Assembly: GCA_004321745.1 (NCBI GenBank)
Contig: SGYO01000005.1
Coordinates: forward strand, 1-64,000
Origin: a bacterium
GTDB lineage: Bacteria; Fidelibacterota; Marinisomatia; Marinisomatales; UBA1611
DNA: 64,000 nucleotides
Direction of reading: 5' to 3'
Every line of letters starts with the position of its first letter. The stretch's first letter is position 1. Below the pieces are notes generated by a model. The model did no database searches and was not told the DNA's origin. It saw only the letters and a list, made by a program, of their open reading frames with translations. Shown piece by piece: positions 26,501 to 34,134 of the stretch. The translations under genes and the position numbers were made by a program.

Positions 26501-26969
26501 AATTGATTCTAATTATAATTCTACTAGTTTTATCATAGCTGATAAAAATAGTTTAGGACCTAAAATCAGTTTTAAGCTAAAAGATAGGTCACTTAAAACA
26601 ATCTCATCCTTAATGAAATACAAATTTATCGATTCAGTCTCAACTGAAATATCAAATGGTGTGGAAAAAATAAATGTGGAAGTATTGCCGCAAAAATTTT
26701 CTCTTATTCAAAATTACCCTAACCCTTTCAATAATGAAACCACCATAAAATATGAAATTCCTTTAACCAGCGATATTGTAATTAAAATTTATGATATTGT
26801 TGGAAGAGAAATTTTTTCTAAGTCATTTTACGATCAGAAACCAGGAGTAAAACATTTTAAGTGGGAAGGTCATGATAAAAAAAGTGAATTAGTTAGTTCA
26901 GGAGTTTATTTTTTCCAGATAAGCGATGGGGAGAATGTTAGAAGAATGAAAATGATATTATTAAAATAA
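20538..26969 (+). CDS. Giant multidomain surface protein with LamG, Ig-like repeats, dockerin and type IX sorting domain
   Basis: 2143 residues. After a signal peptide comes an ETFDDYGTWPSGW module (about 20-225), of the kind seen in choice-of-anchor domains. A LamG/concanavalin-like domain (AFDGVNDRVVVSG to GLVGYWKADE) covers about 372-565. At least eight Ig-like repeats, each opening with a variant of VNIxSNNS followed by AKxGDxVTLSFTS, fill about 225-330 and 690-1550. Two further modules contain LQLSW/LFIRW strands. A dockerin-like pair (GDLNGDYKISVEDV, then PDNKFELNDLVAFG) is at about 1858-1915. The last about 85 residues are a type-A sorting domain (NYPNPFNNETTIKYEIP, ending KMILLK). Probably exported by SprA and displayed as an adhesin or glycan binder. 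Confidence 0.88.
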   Translation: MMKKLFVAVLFWNFLLQADVLFTETFDDYGTWPSGWTFDQYIDPETGEVYTSFGQNNWRVDNSFQSDPGFTPPAAVFYYTPRIPLPNNVYIGGTYPDEAGNDPQSALETSYELSLQSPDINVGNNSAVMVEFTFSLDYWDNPTAHINGMVIEADGGSGWVEMLKYEVGGVGAGDDFDATLRTETFVTETESGVLKLRWKAYGTDSWFIDAWIIDNVKVITLPKLSYVNIQSNNSTDNQSAVEGDEVTLSFTSEQDLLTLPYVQINGSETVVVPQGGNAYSTQYIVNSLDDDGPLTFSIDFTALDGAIDGATVKNTSNDSRVTIDRTPPPPFDVADIITTHGGNVFLGKWNSTNTGLDIDVTVPEDSAVIDFNYYQGNSVAFDGVNDRVVVSGNSIYKFSNQFTVEAWIKPNSTGSDNYRGIISFGKDGSSQYGYGFAYYATGWRFFIKTQSNSVSQWTSLPYASAPAGQWTHLAATYNGSKLSLYKNGALAEEKNISGSIVWADNSGDLHIGSFNKGETDYYFSGNIDEVRLWNTSRSGSQIKGNKGISLGGNENGLVGYWKADESSGINLSDETSNQIDGTLNSASFTTLNSPINFSSPVYDNTVIIGSNYKLRAKIGTSEFEIFDSFQEITLADYNANQKNISGTSDNFSNVAGYQHGENAMISAILYDHSGNQSFGDTSAMVLEIDLIANEPTSVNIVSNNSNSIYAKTGDIITLTMSYDEDIISTESLIESNGAIDSNVGGEQFKSEYTLTGSEPEGVLDFIINATDYMGNPGSYGSTTDGSQVTYDKTPPQLTNVNAVSNNTDIAWAKVGDSIIISFTSNEQILTPMVSILNQTSTVSNPQGNNYKAIYVPNDSDIEGEANFEIQFSDLAGNEGTPITASTNNTKVIFDKTPPADFTVGLLIPTGGNQADGMWNLTNTGMDIIIPVANDTTLKNGTVQLYGKVGSNSFEVLGFISTILSNEINANKIISVSGTLIEGLTGFSEGQRIYIKAAMSDRPGNITEGSQSITEILIDETPASITPISILSSNNNTALAKVGDTVSVSFTTSENLIDTTATISGHNAIITSLGGNQFEAVYVMDEDDSEGVIEFEISFIDAQGNPLNDNNSTTDASQVVFDKTKPTLSPVTIISDNLCSSGSIAKAENIVTINFTSLEPLLSTFAIVMSDTVLVINEGSDNYRIDYQLTSEDIEGDVSFLIQVTDLTGNVSDDIITTTNGSSVNLDQTLPILNYVHIESNNSYSSIAVLGDIVTLTFESVESLSSADVVMSGTPVSVTESGGVYSATYTIQDSDMLTGGFLPFTIDFIDCPGNVGLTDSTTSDESFVSIDIGPPEMVSVKIFSSNQDSSWAKVGDSVFVYLIVNEPLKIVGSPADAVSPFSSLKIGENSVEVSNVPNTTTYTGFYIMDQSDIEGSVPLEILFYDIGSQAGNNGSPVQTTTDGSNVIFDKTKPRITQASFLSNNTYGDSLAKVNDVGTISFALNEELRSISTIVDGDSIIMNGADQNFSYNYSFSNLNDNGRILLSMVALDSASNQADTIIDRIYFDKTAPQLSAIFEGSINEDKVYSKHGDSLQLSWQKVELESGLKRAYIGLGSDSGLVDVVNWTIASGDDESSLTSINLQNNSKYYGSIYLEDNVGNISDSLWGNGITIDLVPPVVGDVWDGFLDEDIDYTSDSTQLFIRWKDFTDNQAIDYYETSIGTNNDTINIANWQRSNFSDNMQIQGLDLDRDVRYFAYLRAVDSATNVSAVINSDGLEFDNTAPDIKSIYPLFDSLQVLSVLNNDQIKIGFNKPILKFGFRVSASQDTNLNYSSTIQDSGIIISILDILPSYETITVNIDTAFAFNLLNYTDTIIFKTKLWGDLNGDYKISVEDVLAFNQGWLQSETDLGPISGSPPYLFPTPDNKFELNDLVAFGKMWIWYYHEYQADSVFAFNHSQNDDVKIDWERDKLSLSIPNSSHGAEIIFFESNFDINDLVISNVKSSTFSFTTIDSNYNSTSFIIADKNSLGPKISFKLKDRSLKTISSLMKYKFIDSVSTEISNGVEKINVEVLPQKFSLIQNYPNPFNNETTIKYEIPLTSDIVIKIYDIVGREIFSKSFYDQKPGVKHFKWEGHDKKSELVSSGVYFFQISDGENVRRMKMILLK

Positions 26970-26974
26970 AGTTT

Positions 26975-28621
26975 TTACATTTTTTCTGGAGTACTTATAC
27001 CAAGTAAAGTCAATCCGGTTGATAGAATTATTTTTGATCCATGTATTAATCCTAATCTAGCATGGGATAGTTTTTTATCTTCAGTAATAACTTTACAATT
27101 ACCATAAAACTTATGAAAGGAGGATGCAAGGTCTTGGAGGTAGTTTGCAACTGTTTGAGGCTCTAATGTTTTTAGTGTGGTTTTCATCATTACTGGAAAG
27201 TTGGCCATCAGTTTTAATAGTTTTATTTCACTAACCTCATTTAATAAAGACGAATCAAATTCTTCAGAAAATTCAAACCCTTGGTTTTCTCCATGACGAA
27301 TGACATTGCATATTCTTGCAAAAGCATATTGTAAATAAAAAACAGGATTTTTATCTGATTGGTCTTTGGCCAAGTTTAAATCAAAATCTAAGTGTGTATT
27401 CATACTTCTCATAATAAAAAAATACCTTACAATGTCTAAGCCCAATTCATCAATTAAATGATCTAATGTAATAAAGTCTGCTCTACGAGTGGACATTTTA
27501 ACTTTTTCACCATTTTTAATTAGAGTTACAAACTGATAGATCAATATTTTTATATGCTCAGTATTTATGTCTAAAGCATTAAGAGCTGATAGTACATCTG
27601 GATATGTATCAGTATGGTCTGCACCAAAAATATCAACAATAAGGTCAAATTTTCTGTCTACTTTATCTCTATGATATGCGGTATCAGGTAATCTATAAGT
27701 TGGTTCCCCAGAGCTTTTTATATAAACCTTATCTTGACTAGCTCCAACTGCTGTAGCTTTATACCAAGTAGCATTTTCTTTTTCATATATTAATTTTTTT
27801 TCTTCAAGGTCTAACAACAACTTTTTTATTGCACCAGATTCATAAAAAGATTTTTCATTAGCGAATGTATCAAATTGAATCCTTAATGAATTAAGACTAT
27901 TTTTTATTTGTTTAAAAATTATTTTCTCAGCATACGATAAAAACTTTTTATCTTCCTTTTCAAGTTCTTTGCCATAATGATTAATAATTGATTTAGCTAT
28001 TTCAATAATATAATCTCCTTGATATCCATCTTCTGGGAATTCAAATGGTTTATCAAGAAGTTCATAATAGCGAGCTTCTACTGATTTACCTAAAGTGCGC
28101 ATTTGCTTTCCTGCATCATTATAGTAGTACTCCTTTGTTACATCGTATCCGTGCCATTCCAATATGTTTGAAACAGTATCTCCGATAACTGCATTTCTTC
28201 CATGTCCTACTGTCAAAGGCCCAGTTGGATTTGCACTTACAAACTCGACATTTGCAGTTCTTTTTTTTACTGAAAGGTCTTTTCCAAACTCAACACCATT
28301 TTTTATGATCAATTTCAGATTATCTTGATAGAATTTTTTATCAATTAAAAAATTAATAAACCCTGGAGGAGTTACTGTTATATCATCAATATAATCGATA
28401 TTACTATTTATAAGATCTTGACATACTTTTTCAGCTATTTCTAGAGGATTTCTTTTAATTTGTTTTGCTAAGATCAGAGCTATGTTAGAAGACAGATCTC
28501 CAAATGATTCTTGCTTAGGCGGAGACAAGTTCAAAGCTTCTTTACTTAAGTTGATATCAAATTGCTCTAGAGAATTTTGAATACTTGCTTTTATATTTTT
28601 TGTAATTGTTTTAATAGTCAT
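26975..28621 (-). CDS. argS: Arginyl-tRNA synthetase
   Basis: Class I synthetase of about 548 residues from the ATG 28621 (MTIKTITKN); the track start adds seven residues and deepens the overlap with rsfS. The ArgS HIGH-like motif stands in NPTGPLTVGHGRNA (about residue 130), and the KMSKS equivalent is KVKMSTRRADF. The C-terminal DALR anticodon-binding domain begins around YLQYAFARI. The gene ends five bases from the convergent surface giant with no clear terminator between. It follows rsfS with an 11-base overlap. Confidence 0.97.
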   Translation of the reverse strand: MTIKTITKNIKASIQNSLEQFDINLSKEALNLSPPKQESFGDLSSNIALILAKQIKRNPLEIAEKVCQDLINSNIDYIDDITVTPPGFINFLIDKKFYQDNLKLIIKNGVEFGKDLSVKKRTANVEFVSANPTGPLTVGHGRNAVIGDTVSNILEWHGYDVTKEYYYNDAGKQMRTLGKSVEARYYELLDKPFEFPEDGYQGDYIIEIAKSIINHYGKELEKEDKKFLSYAEKIIFKQIKNSLNSLRIQFDTFANEKSFYESGAIKKLLLDLEEKKLIYEKENATWYKATAVGASQDKVYIKSSGEPTYRLPDTAYHRDKVDRKFDLIVDIFGADHTDTYPDVLSALNALDINTEHIKILIYQFVTLIKNGEKVKMSTRRADFITLDHLIDELGLDIVRYFFIMRSMNTHLDFDLNLAKDQSDKNPVFYLQYAFARICNVIRHGENQGFEFSEEFDSSLLNEVSEIKLLKLMANFPVMMKTTLKTLEPQTVANYLQDLASSFHKFYGNCKVITEDKKLSHARLGLIHGSKIILSTGLTLLGISTPEKM

Positions 28622-28970
28622 ATTCTTTTTTTGGTGCGTCATCCCACAGTTTTTCTAAGTTATAATATTCTCTTTCTTCTGTTCTAAAAACATGAACTAA
28701 AACATCAACATAGTCCAGTAAGACCCAAGATAGTTTTTCATAACCTTCAATATGCCAGGGTTTATGAGGAGTTCCTCTCCTTATGTTATCACATATTGCT
28801 TTTATTTGAGGCTCTGTATTTGCAGAGCAAATAATGAAGTAATCAGCAAGGGTAGTTAAATTATAAACATCTAATACAAGTAGCTTTTCTGCTTTTTTTT
28901 CGATCGCACAATCAACAATATTTTGAACTAGCTCCGAAGATTGTTTAGGTGTAATTGATTTATTGGACAA
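28611..28970 (-). CDS. rsfS: Ribosomal silencing factor
   Basis: 119 residues, the DUF143/RsfS fold that binds ribosomal protein uL14 and blocks subunit joining in starvation. Diagnostic segments are DVYNLTTLADYFIICSA (about residues 34-50), PWHIEGYEKLSWVLLDYVDVLVHVF and the acidic C-terminal LEKLWDDAP. It overlaps argS and is one base from the LytR_C gene upstream. Confidence 0.96.
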   Translation of the reverse strand: MSNKSITPKQSSELVQNIVDCAIEKKAEKLLVLDVYNLTTLADYFIICSANTEPQIKAICDNIRRGTPHKPWHIEGYEKLSWVLLDYVDVLVHVFRTEEREYYNLEKLWDDAPKKEYDY

Positions 28971-28971
28971 A

Positions 28972-29502
28972 TTAATTATTTGCAGAAATATAATTATTCA
29001 ATTCTGCGAAAGATGTATAGTCTTTTCCTAAGATTATTGTAACATCAACTCCTAAGCTTTCATCAGGAAGTATTTTTATTCTAGTACTATCGCCTAAATA
29101 CATTCCAAAAGACTCAACTATTTTTTTCAAACTTTTTACGTTCTCATTTCTCTGAATGATTAAGGTATTTTTATAATTATGATTATCAGCATTATCTGAA
29201 TTGATAACATCTATTTGTTTTGTTCTTAAATATTCAGTTGTTTTTAAAGCAAGAGCAGATACTCCGCATCCATTTAGTACTTCAACTTTTATGTCTTCAA
29301 CCGGATTTTGAATATAGATATCTTTTGCAAGTATAGGCTGTGAAGTATTGTAGTTAACTGTTGGCTCTATTTCAATACCGTCATGCAATTGGTTTTGAGA
29401 AAATGAATATAAAAATCCTAATAGAATAACACCTGAGATCGCAATTGCAGAATTAAGGGCTATTTCTAGCCCATCTGATTTGTTTTTATTTTTTTTAGGC
29501 AA
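28972..29502 (-). CDS. Membrane-anchored LytR C-terminal domain protein
   Basis: 176 residues. A single membrane helix (AIAISGVILLGFLYSF, about residues 17-33) is followed by a linker and a LytR_C domain starting VKVEVLNGCGVSALA (about 74), the beta-alpha fold found at the end of LytR-CpsA-Psr proteins. No catalytic LCP domain is present. This short form sits just upstream of rsfS; the combination is consistent with an envelope-linked accessory role that is not defined. Confidence 0.85.
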   Translation of the reverse strand: MPKKNKNKSDGLEIALNSAIAISGVILLGFLYSFSQNQLHDGIEIEPTVNYNTSQPILAKDIYIQNPVEDIKVEVLNGCGVSALALKTTEYLRTKQIDVINSDNADNHNYKNTLIIQRNENVKSLKKIVESFGMYLGDSTRIKILPDESLGVDVTIILGKDYTSFAELNNYISANN

Positions 29503-29506
29503 AATT

Positions 29507-29995
29507 CTAGTTTGGCAAAAAGTTACTATTATTAAAATGGTTATTCATGAGTACTCTATTATTTAAACCATTTACAATGCCAAGTTTTGGGAGTTTTTGA
29601 AAATTTAAATGTATATATGAATTTTTGGATGGTTTATAAGTAATTCCAGCATCATAAGCTAACTGAGGGCTAAAATTATTATTAATCTTATCAATACCTG
29701 TGGGTGCATAAAGTAAAATATTTGCATTTATTTTAAGATTGTTGCTTGCCCAGTAAGTGATATTGTTTGAATAGCTTGCGATAGAAGTAGGCTTTGATCC
29801 AGAAGACATCATGGACATAGAGAATCCTTGATTAAAATTAAATCTGTCAGGACTGAAAAGGGGCATATCACTATAATTCAATTGTCCGTGAATGTTATTC
29901 GGCACAGTTCTATCTATATGATCAGAAATGAATTGTGCTGAAACAATATTTATTGTAAAAAGTAAAACTAGTTTAATTGATAAAATTCTTGTCAT
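29507..29995 (-). CDS. Small exported protein of unknown function
   Basis: 162 residues with a signal peptide (ILSIKLVLLFTINIVSA) and predicted mature N-terminus QFISD. The remainder has alternating beta-type strands with aromatic residues (YWASNNLKINANILLYAP, KNSYIHLNFQKLP), reminiscent of a small outer-membrane barrel, but I recognise no family. It lies four bases upstream of the LytR_C gene. Confidence 0.7.
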   Translation of the reverse strand: MTRILSIKLVLLFTINIVSAQFISDHIDRTVPNNIHGQLNYSDMPLFSPDRFNFNQGFSMSMMSSGSKPTSIASYSNNITYWASNNLKINANILLYAPTGIDKINNNFSPQLAYDAGITYKPSKNSYIHLNFQKLPKLGIVNGLNNRVLMNNHFNNSNFLPN

Positions 29996-30050
29996 ATACT
30001 ATATTAATTTAACACAAGTATATTTGTTCCAAAAATAACTTCCTATTATT

Positions 30051-31142
30051 TTATGATATATTTTTATTAGACCTGGTTTCAATGTATCCGCCTCCAATAC
30101 ATGTGTCACCAGCATAAAAAACAATTGATTGCCCAGGGGCAATCGCAAATTTTGGATTTTCAAATTCAATAAAAGTATTTTTTGAATCATGCTCTAATTT
30201 GCATGGGGTATCATTTGACCTATATCTTATTTTAGCTGTAATACCAAAATCTTCATTCGGGGCATCGCCAGAGATCCAATTCACATTGGATGCTTTTACA
30301 TGCGTATGATATAAAGATGGGTGATCTTGACCTTGAACAACAACTAATCTATTTTCATCAATGATTTTATCAGAGACATACCAGGGTGCTTCTTTTTTGC
30401 CATGACCGCCACCAACTCCAAGACCTTGCCTCTGTCCATATGTATAATACATTAATCCATCATGTTCTCCAATAACCTCGCCATTTTCTTTAATGATTTC
30501 TCCTGGGTATACATCAAAAAATTTTCTCAGAAAGTTTTTATAATTCCTTTCTCCTATAAAGCATATGCCTGTACTATCTTTTTTATCATAGTTAAGAAGG
30601 TCTAAGTCTTTGGCTTTTTTCCTAACAATATCTTTGCTCAAATCTCCGATTGGGAATATGCTCTTTGAAATTTGAAATTGATCTAATCTATGTAGAAAAT
30701 AGCTTTGGTCTTTATTTATATCTTTTCCTTTTTTTAGCTGGTAGAGTTGATCTTTTTCCACTATCATTGAATAATGACCAGTAGCAATTTTATTTGCTCC
30801 TAATTCAAATGCAAAATCGAGGAAAGCTTTGAATTTGATTTCTTTATTACAGAGTATGTCAGGGTTCGGAGTTCGCCCAGCTTTGCATTCTTCTAAAAAT
30901 ATTTTAAATACTTTTTCCCAATAATCTTTAGTTAGGTCGACAGATCTTAAAGGGATGTTTAATGTATCACATGCCTGTAAAGCATCTTTATAATCTTGAG
31001 CAGCAGTACAAAATTCTGTATCATCCTCATCCCAATTTTTCATGAATACTGCTTCAACATTATGGCCCTGATCTTTAAGCACTGATGCAGCAACTGCGCT
31101 ATCGACTCCGCCACTCATTCCAATTATAACAGTTTCTTTCAA
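30051..31142 (-). CDS. mnmA: tRNA-specific 2-thiouridylase
   Basis: 363 residues. MnmA thiolates U34 of Lys, Glu and Gln tRNAs. The PP-loop GMSGGVDSAVAASVL is at residues 8-22. The two catalytic cysteines stand in NPDILCNKEIKF (about 102) and STGICFIGERNY (about 195). The C-terminal beta-barrel includes GQSIVFYAGDTCIGGG. Its start overlaps the cysteine desulfurase stop by four bases, so the sulfur donor and user are translationally coupled. Confidence 0.97.
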   Translation of the reverse strand: MKETVIIGMSGGVDSAVAASVLKDQGHNVEAVFMKNWDEDDTEFCTAAQDYKDALQACDTLNIPLRSVDLTKDYWEKVFKIFLEECKAGRTPNPDILCNKEIKFKAFLDFAFELGANKIATGHYSMIVEKDQLYQLKKGKDINKDQSYFLHRLDQFQISKSIFPIGDLSKDIVRKKAKDLDLLNYDKKDSTGICFIGERNYKNFLRKFFDVYPGEIIKENGEVIGEHDGLMYYTYGQRQGLGVGGGHGKKEAPWYVSDKIIDENRLVVVQGQDHPSLYHTHVKASNVNWISGDAPNEDFGITAKIRYRSNDTPCKLEHDSKNTFIEFENPKFAIAPGQSIVFYAGDTCIGGGYIETRSNKNIS

Positions 31143-32242
31143 ACTATTTCTTTTAGAGTTTTTATTAAATAGTCAACTTCCTCAATGGTATTATTTTTAC
31201 CAAAGCTTATTCTTAAAGTTGAAAGATTAACATCATCACTCAATCCAATAGCTTTGAGAACGCTAGAAGGTTGAATATTTCCAGAGCTACATGCAGGTCC
31301 ATTTGAAACTGCAATATTTGCCCTATCTAGTTTAGCCATTAAAATATTAGATTTTTTGCCAGGGAAAGAAATACTAATTAAACCAGGTAGATTATCTGTC
31401 TTGTGATGAATGGCATGTGGCAAATGGTGTTCTACTTTTTCTAAAAAATAGCCTTCTAATTCTTTTAAGTTTTTAATCCATTTATCTTGATTTTTTGTTA
31501 CCAATTCAGCAGCTAAACCCATTCCTATAATTCCAGAAATATTTTCGGTCCCTCCTCTTACACCACTTTCTTGATTTCCTCCAATAATTAATGAACCTAA
31601 GTCATCCTTGTCCTTAACATACAATGCTCCTATACCTTTCGGTCCGTAAAATTTGTGAGCTGATAAGCTTAAATAATCGACATCTAGTTCTTTAACGTCT
31701 ACTTTAATTTTTCCCAATGCTTGGACTGCATCAGTATGAAGAGGAATTTCATATTTTTTTAAAATTTGTTTAATTTTTTTGATCGGTTGGATTGCTCCAA
31801 TTTCATTGTTTGCCATCATAACACTAACCAAGGTAGTCTCATCCTTGATCAAATCAATCAGCTCTTCTATTTTGACTACTCCCTGATCATTAACTGAAAT
31901 TGTGGATACTTCGATTCCATATGTTTCAATTTCTTTTAATACTTTGCTAACCGCTGGGTGCTCAATCTCTGAGATTATGACATGTTTTTTTTCTTGTTTT
32001 ATAATTTGCCACAACACATGATTATTTGCTTCTGTACCTCCACTAGAAAAATATATTTGTTCGCTACTTGCGCCGATGGCATTAGCAACTTGAGTCCTAG
32101 CTTTTTCAACAAGTAATCTAGATTTTCTACCGGTTTTATAGATGCTTGAGGGGTTTGCAAAAAAATCACGGTTTACCTCATGGATTTTCTTTAACACATC
32201 AGGATGAATCGGGGTGGTCGCACTGTGATCAAAGTAGATCAT
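31139..32242 (-). CDS. Cysteine desulfurase (IscS/NifS type)
   Basis: 367 residues. PLP enzyme that passes sulfur from cysteine to acceptors. The cofactor lysine lies in SLSAHKFYGPKGIGALY (about residue 197). The catalytic Cys loop is NGPACSSGNIQPS (about 320), with the extended loop of group I enzymes. The N-terminal DHSATTP is standard. Coupled to mnmA by overlap, so tRNA thiolation is the likely main job; no iron-sulfur scaffold gene is adjacent, so a housekeeping role in cluster assembly cannot be excluded. Confidence 0.95.
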   Translation of the reverse strand: MIYFDHSATTPIHPDVLKKIHEVNRDFFANPSSIYKTGRKSRLLVEKARTQVANAIGASSEQIYFSSGGTEANNHVLWQIIKQEKKHVIISEIEHPAVSKVLKEIETYGIEVSTISVNDQGVVKIEELIDLIKDETTLVSVMMANNEIGAIQPIKKIKQILKKYEIPLHTDAVQALGKIKVDVKELDVDYLSLSAHKFYGPKGIGALYVKDKDDLGSLIIGGNQESGVRGGTENISGIIGMGLAAELVTKNQDKWIKNLKELEGYFLEKVEHHLPHAIHHKTDNLPGLISISFPGKKSNILMAKLDRANIAVSNGPACSSGNIQPSSVLKAIGLSDDVNLSTLRISFGKNNTIEEVDYLIKTLKEIV

Positions 32243-32263
32243 GTAATTTCTAGTAAAATACTT

Positions 32264-33034
32264 TTAATTATTGCCGATTGAAGCGTATTTAACAGTATTT
32301 TTTAAGTTTGAATAAAATGGAGTCTTACGCTCTTCTAAACGATTGATAATCAGCTCCTGGTCATAATCAAACCTTATGACTTCCCAATTCACATCTTCAC
32401 CAATGTCTAAAAAAGCAACAGACCCTCTAGTATCTTTATCAAAGGGTAGTCCTGTTGCTCCTTGGCAATAAATTGTCAAATTACCATTTTTTTCATTGCG
32501 AGGTACGTGTACATGTCCATGCACAAAAATGAATTTTTCAATGTTCTTAGTAGAAGCATCAACATGCTTTTTCCAATTAAGAGCCTCTTCAATTGAAGGT
32601 GGGTGGTCATCTCTTTGGTACCATGCATGAGTAAATTCTATTAAAGTCGAGTTTACTATTTCTCTGTGTGATATAACCATCTTTCTAATAAAATCAATTC
32701 CCTCATTACCAATTTTCTCCGCCGTCCACTTCTCGTTTTCTACTATGGCTTTACAAATCGGGTCATAGGGGTCCATCCCTTCAAGTGCAGGCAATTCTTC
32801 TTCCCATAATTTTTCAATTATATATCGGTCATGATTACCTCTAACAAAGATACAATTATTAATCTCTTTGAGTTTCTTTAACGTTTTTTCTGGTTCAGGG
32901 CCCAAAGAAAAACAATCTCCCAAGCAAATAATTTGATTAACGTTTTTTCTTGATTCAATTATAGAAAGTGCATTATCAAGGGCAGAGATATTTGAATGAA
33001 TATCAGTAATTATTGCAAATGTTTTAGATGTCAT
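32264..33034 (-). CDS. Calcineurin-like metallophosphoesterase
   Basis: 256 residues with all metal motifs of the family: TDIHSN (about residue 8), LGDCFSLGPEP (GD, about 39), RGNHDRY (GNHD, about 65) and FVHGHVHVPR (GHxH, about 170). The order and spacing resemble small protein phosphatases or YfcE/MJ0936-type phosphodiesterases. The substrate is unknown. It is 21 bases upstream of the cysteine desulfurase gene and may be co-transcribed. Confidence 0.92.
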   Translation of the reverse strand: MTSKTFAIITDIHSNISALDNALSIIESRKNVNQIICLGDCFSLGPEPEKTLKKLKEINNCIFVRGNHDRYIIEKLWEEELPALEGMDPYDPICKAIVENEKWTAEKIGNEGIDFIRKMVISHREIVNSTLIEFTHAWYQRDDHPPSIEEALNWKKHVDASTKNIEKFIFVHGHVHVPRNEKNGNLTIYCQGATGLPFDKDTRGSVAFLDIGEDVNWEVIRFDYDQELIINRLEERKTPFYSNLKNTVKYASIGNN

Positions 33035-33078
33035 CGTAGAAAAAGTTATTTTAGAAGTACACTGCGTTACAAGTTATA

Positions 33079-33098
33079 TTTAAAAATTGATTTTTAAA
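33079..33098. repeat. Perfect AT-rich inverted repeat in divergent promoter gap
   Basis: TTTAAAAAT-TG-ATTTTTAAA lies midway between the divergent phosphoesterase and PfkB genes. It could be an operator; AT-richness makes chance plausible. Confidence 0.35.
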
Positions 33099-33163
33099 TG
33101 ATTACATCACTTACGTGGTAATCCTGTTTGGTATATTACAAATAATTAACCAAAATAATTAAA

Positions 33164-34045
33164 ATGAAACTAATACATGAATCTTTAATACTTGGCTCAG
33201 TTGCATTAGACACAATAGAAACTAAATATGGTAAAGCTGAAAATCTTCTAGGTGGCTCTGCTACGTATGCTACTATTGCAGCAGGTTTGTATGGTGATGC
33301 AATTCCTGTTGGGATTGTTGGGGATGATTTTCCAAAAGATGGATTAGATATCTTTGAAAAGTTCTCAAAAAATTTGAAAGACCTTGATCAGCAACCTGGA
33401 GGCACATTTAAATGGGGGGGGAAATATCATGAGAATGGTGATGATAGGGATACTTTATTTACTGATCTAGGTGTATTTGAAAATTTTAATCCATCAATAC
33501 ATACTAGCAATAAAAATGCATCATGGCTTTTTCTGGCAAACATTCATCCTAGTTTACAATTAAGCGTTCTTGAACAATGTACCAACGCACCATTAGTTGT
33601 AACAGATACAATGAATCTTTGGATTGATTCAACCCCAGAAGAACTTAAAAAAATTATCTCCAAAACTAATATTTTACTCATTAATGAAAGCGAGCTTCAT
33701 TTGCTCACAAAAGAACAAAATATAGATAAATCTATAAAAGAAGTCTTGTCCATGGGGCCAGAAAAAGTAATAGTTAAATTTGGTAGTAAAGGTGCTAAAT
33801 GTTTTTCAGAAAATGAAAATATTGCAGTGGGCGTGTATCCTGTTAAAAAAGTAATTGACCCTACTGGAGCTGGCGACGTGTTTGGAGGCGGTTTTATATC
33901 TGGCTTGGTAGATGGTCTGTCTATAAAAGAAGCCATGCTTAGAGGATCTGCACTCGCGTCTTTCTGTATTGAAGATTTTGGATTAAAAAAATTATTGAAT
34001 GTAAGCGTTAATGAGGTTAATAATAGAATTCAACTTATTAACTAA
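33164..34045 (+). CDS. PfkB-family carbohydrate/nucleoside kinase
   Basis: 293 residues. The N-terminal glycine motif GGSATYATIAAGLYG (about residue 30) and the C-terminal signature DPTGAGDVFGGGFISG (about residue 235), with the catalytic Asp and anion hole, are intact, so it should be an active ATP-dependent kinase. Ribokinase, adenosine kinase and fructokinase belong to this family, and the sequence does not tell which substrate is used. The start ATG follows an A-rich leader (AATAATTAAA) without a Shine-Dalgarno. Confidence 0.92.
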   Translation: MKLIHESLILGSVALDTIETKYGKAENLLGGSATYATIAAGLYGDAIPVGIVGDDFPKDGLDIFEKFSKNLKDLDQQPGGTFKWGGKYHENGDDRDTLFTDLGVFENFNPSIHTSNKNASWLFLANIHPSLQLSVLEQCTNAPLVVTDTMNLWIDSTPEELKKIISKTNILLINESELHLLTKEQNIDKSIKEVLSMGPEKVIVKFGSKGAKCFSENENIAVGVYPVKKVIDPTGAGDVFGGGFISGLVDGLSIKEAMLRGSALASFCIEDFGLKKLLNVSVNEVNNRIQLIN

Positions 34046-34134
34046 TAGTAACTTATAATTTGAATTACTTTTTCCATTTTTATAATAATATTAAGTTTCA
34101 TGATAGACTTTAATAATTAAGAGGCTAATTACCG

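Noticed and set aside
20538-26969. CRISPR-like or tandem DNA repeats in the surface gene
   Set aside because: The periodicity is at protein level with strongly diverged DNA, without short identical repeats and spacers.
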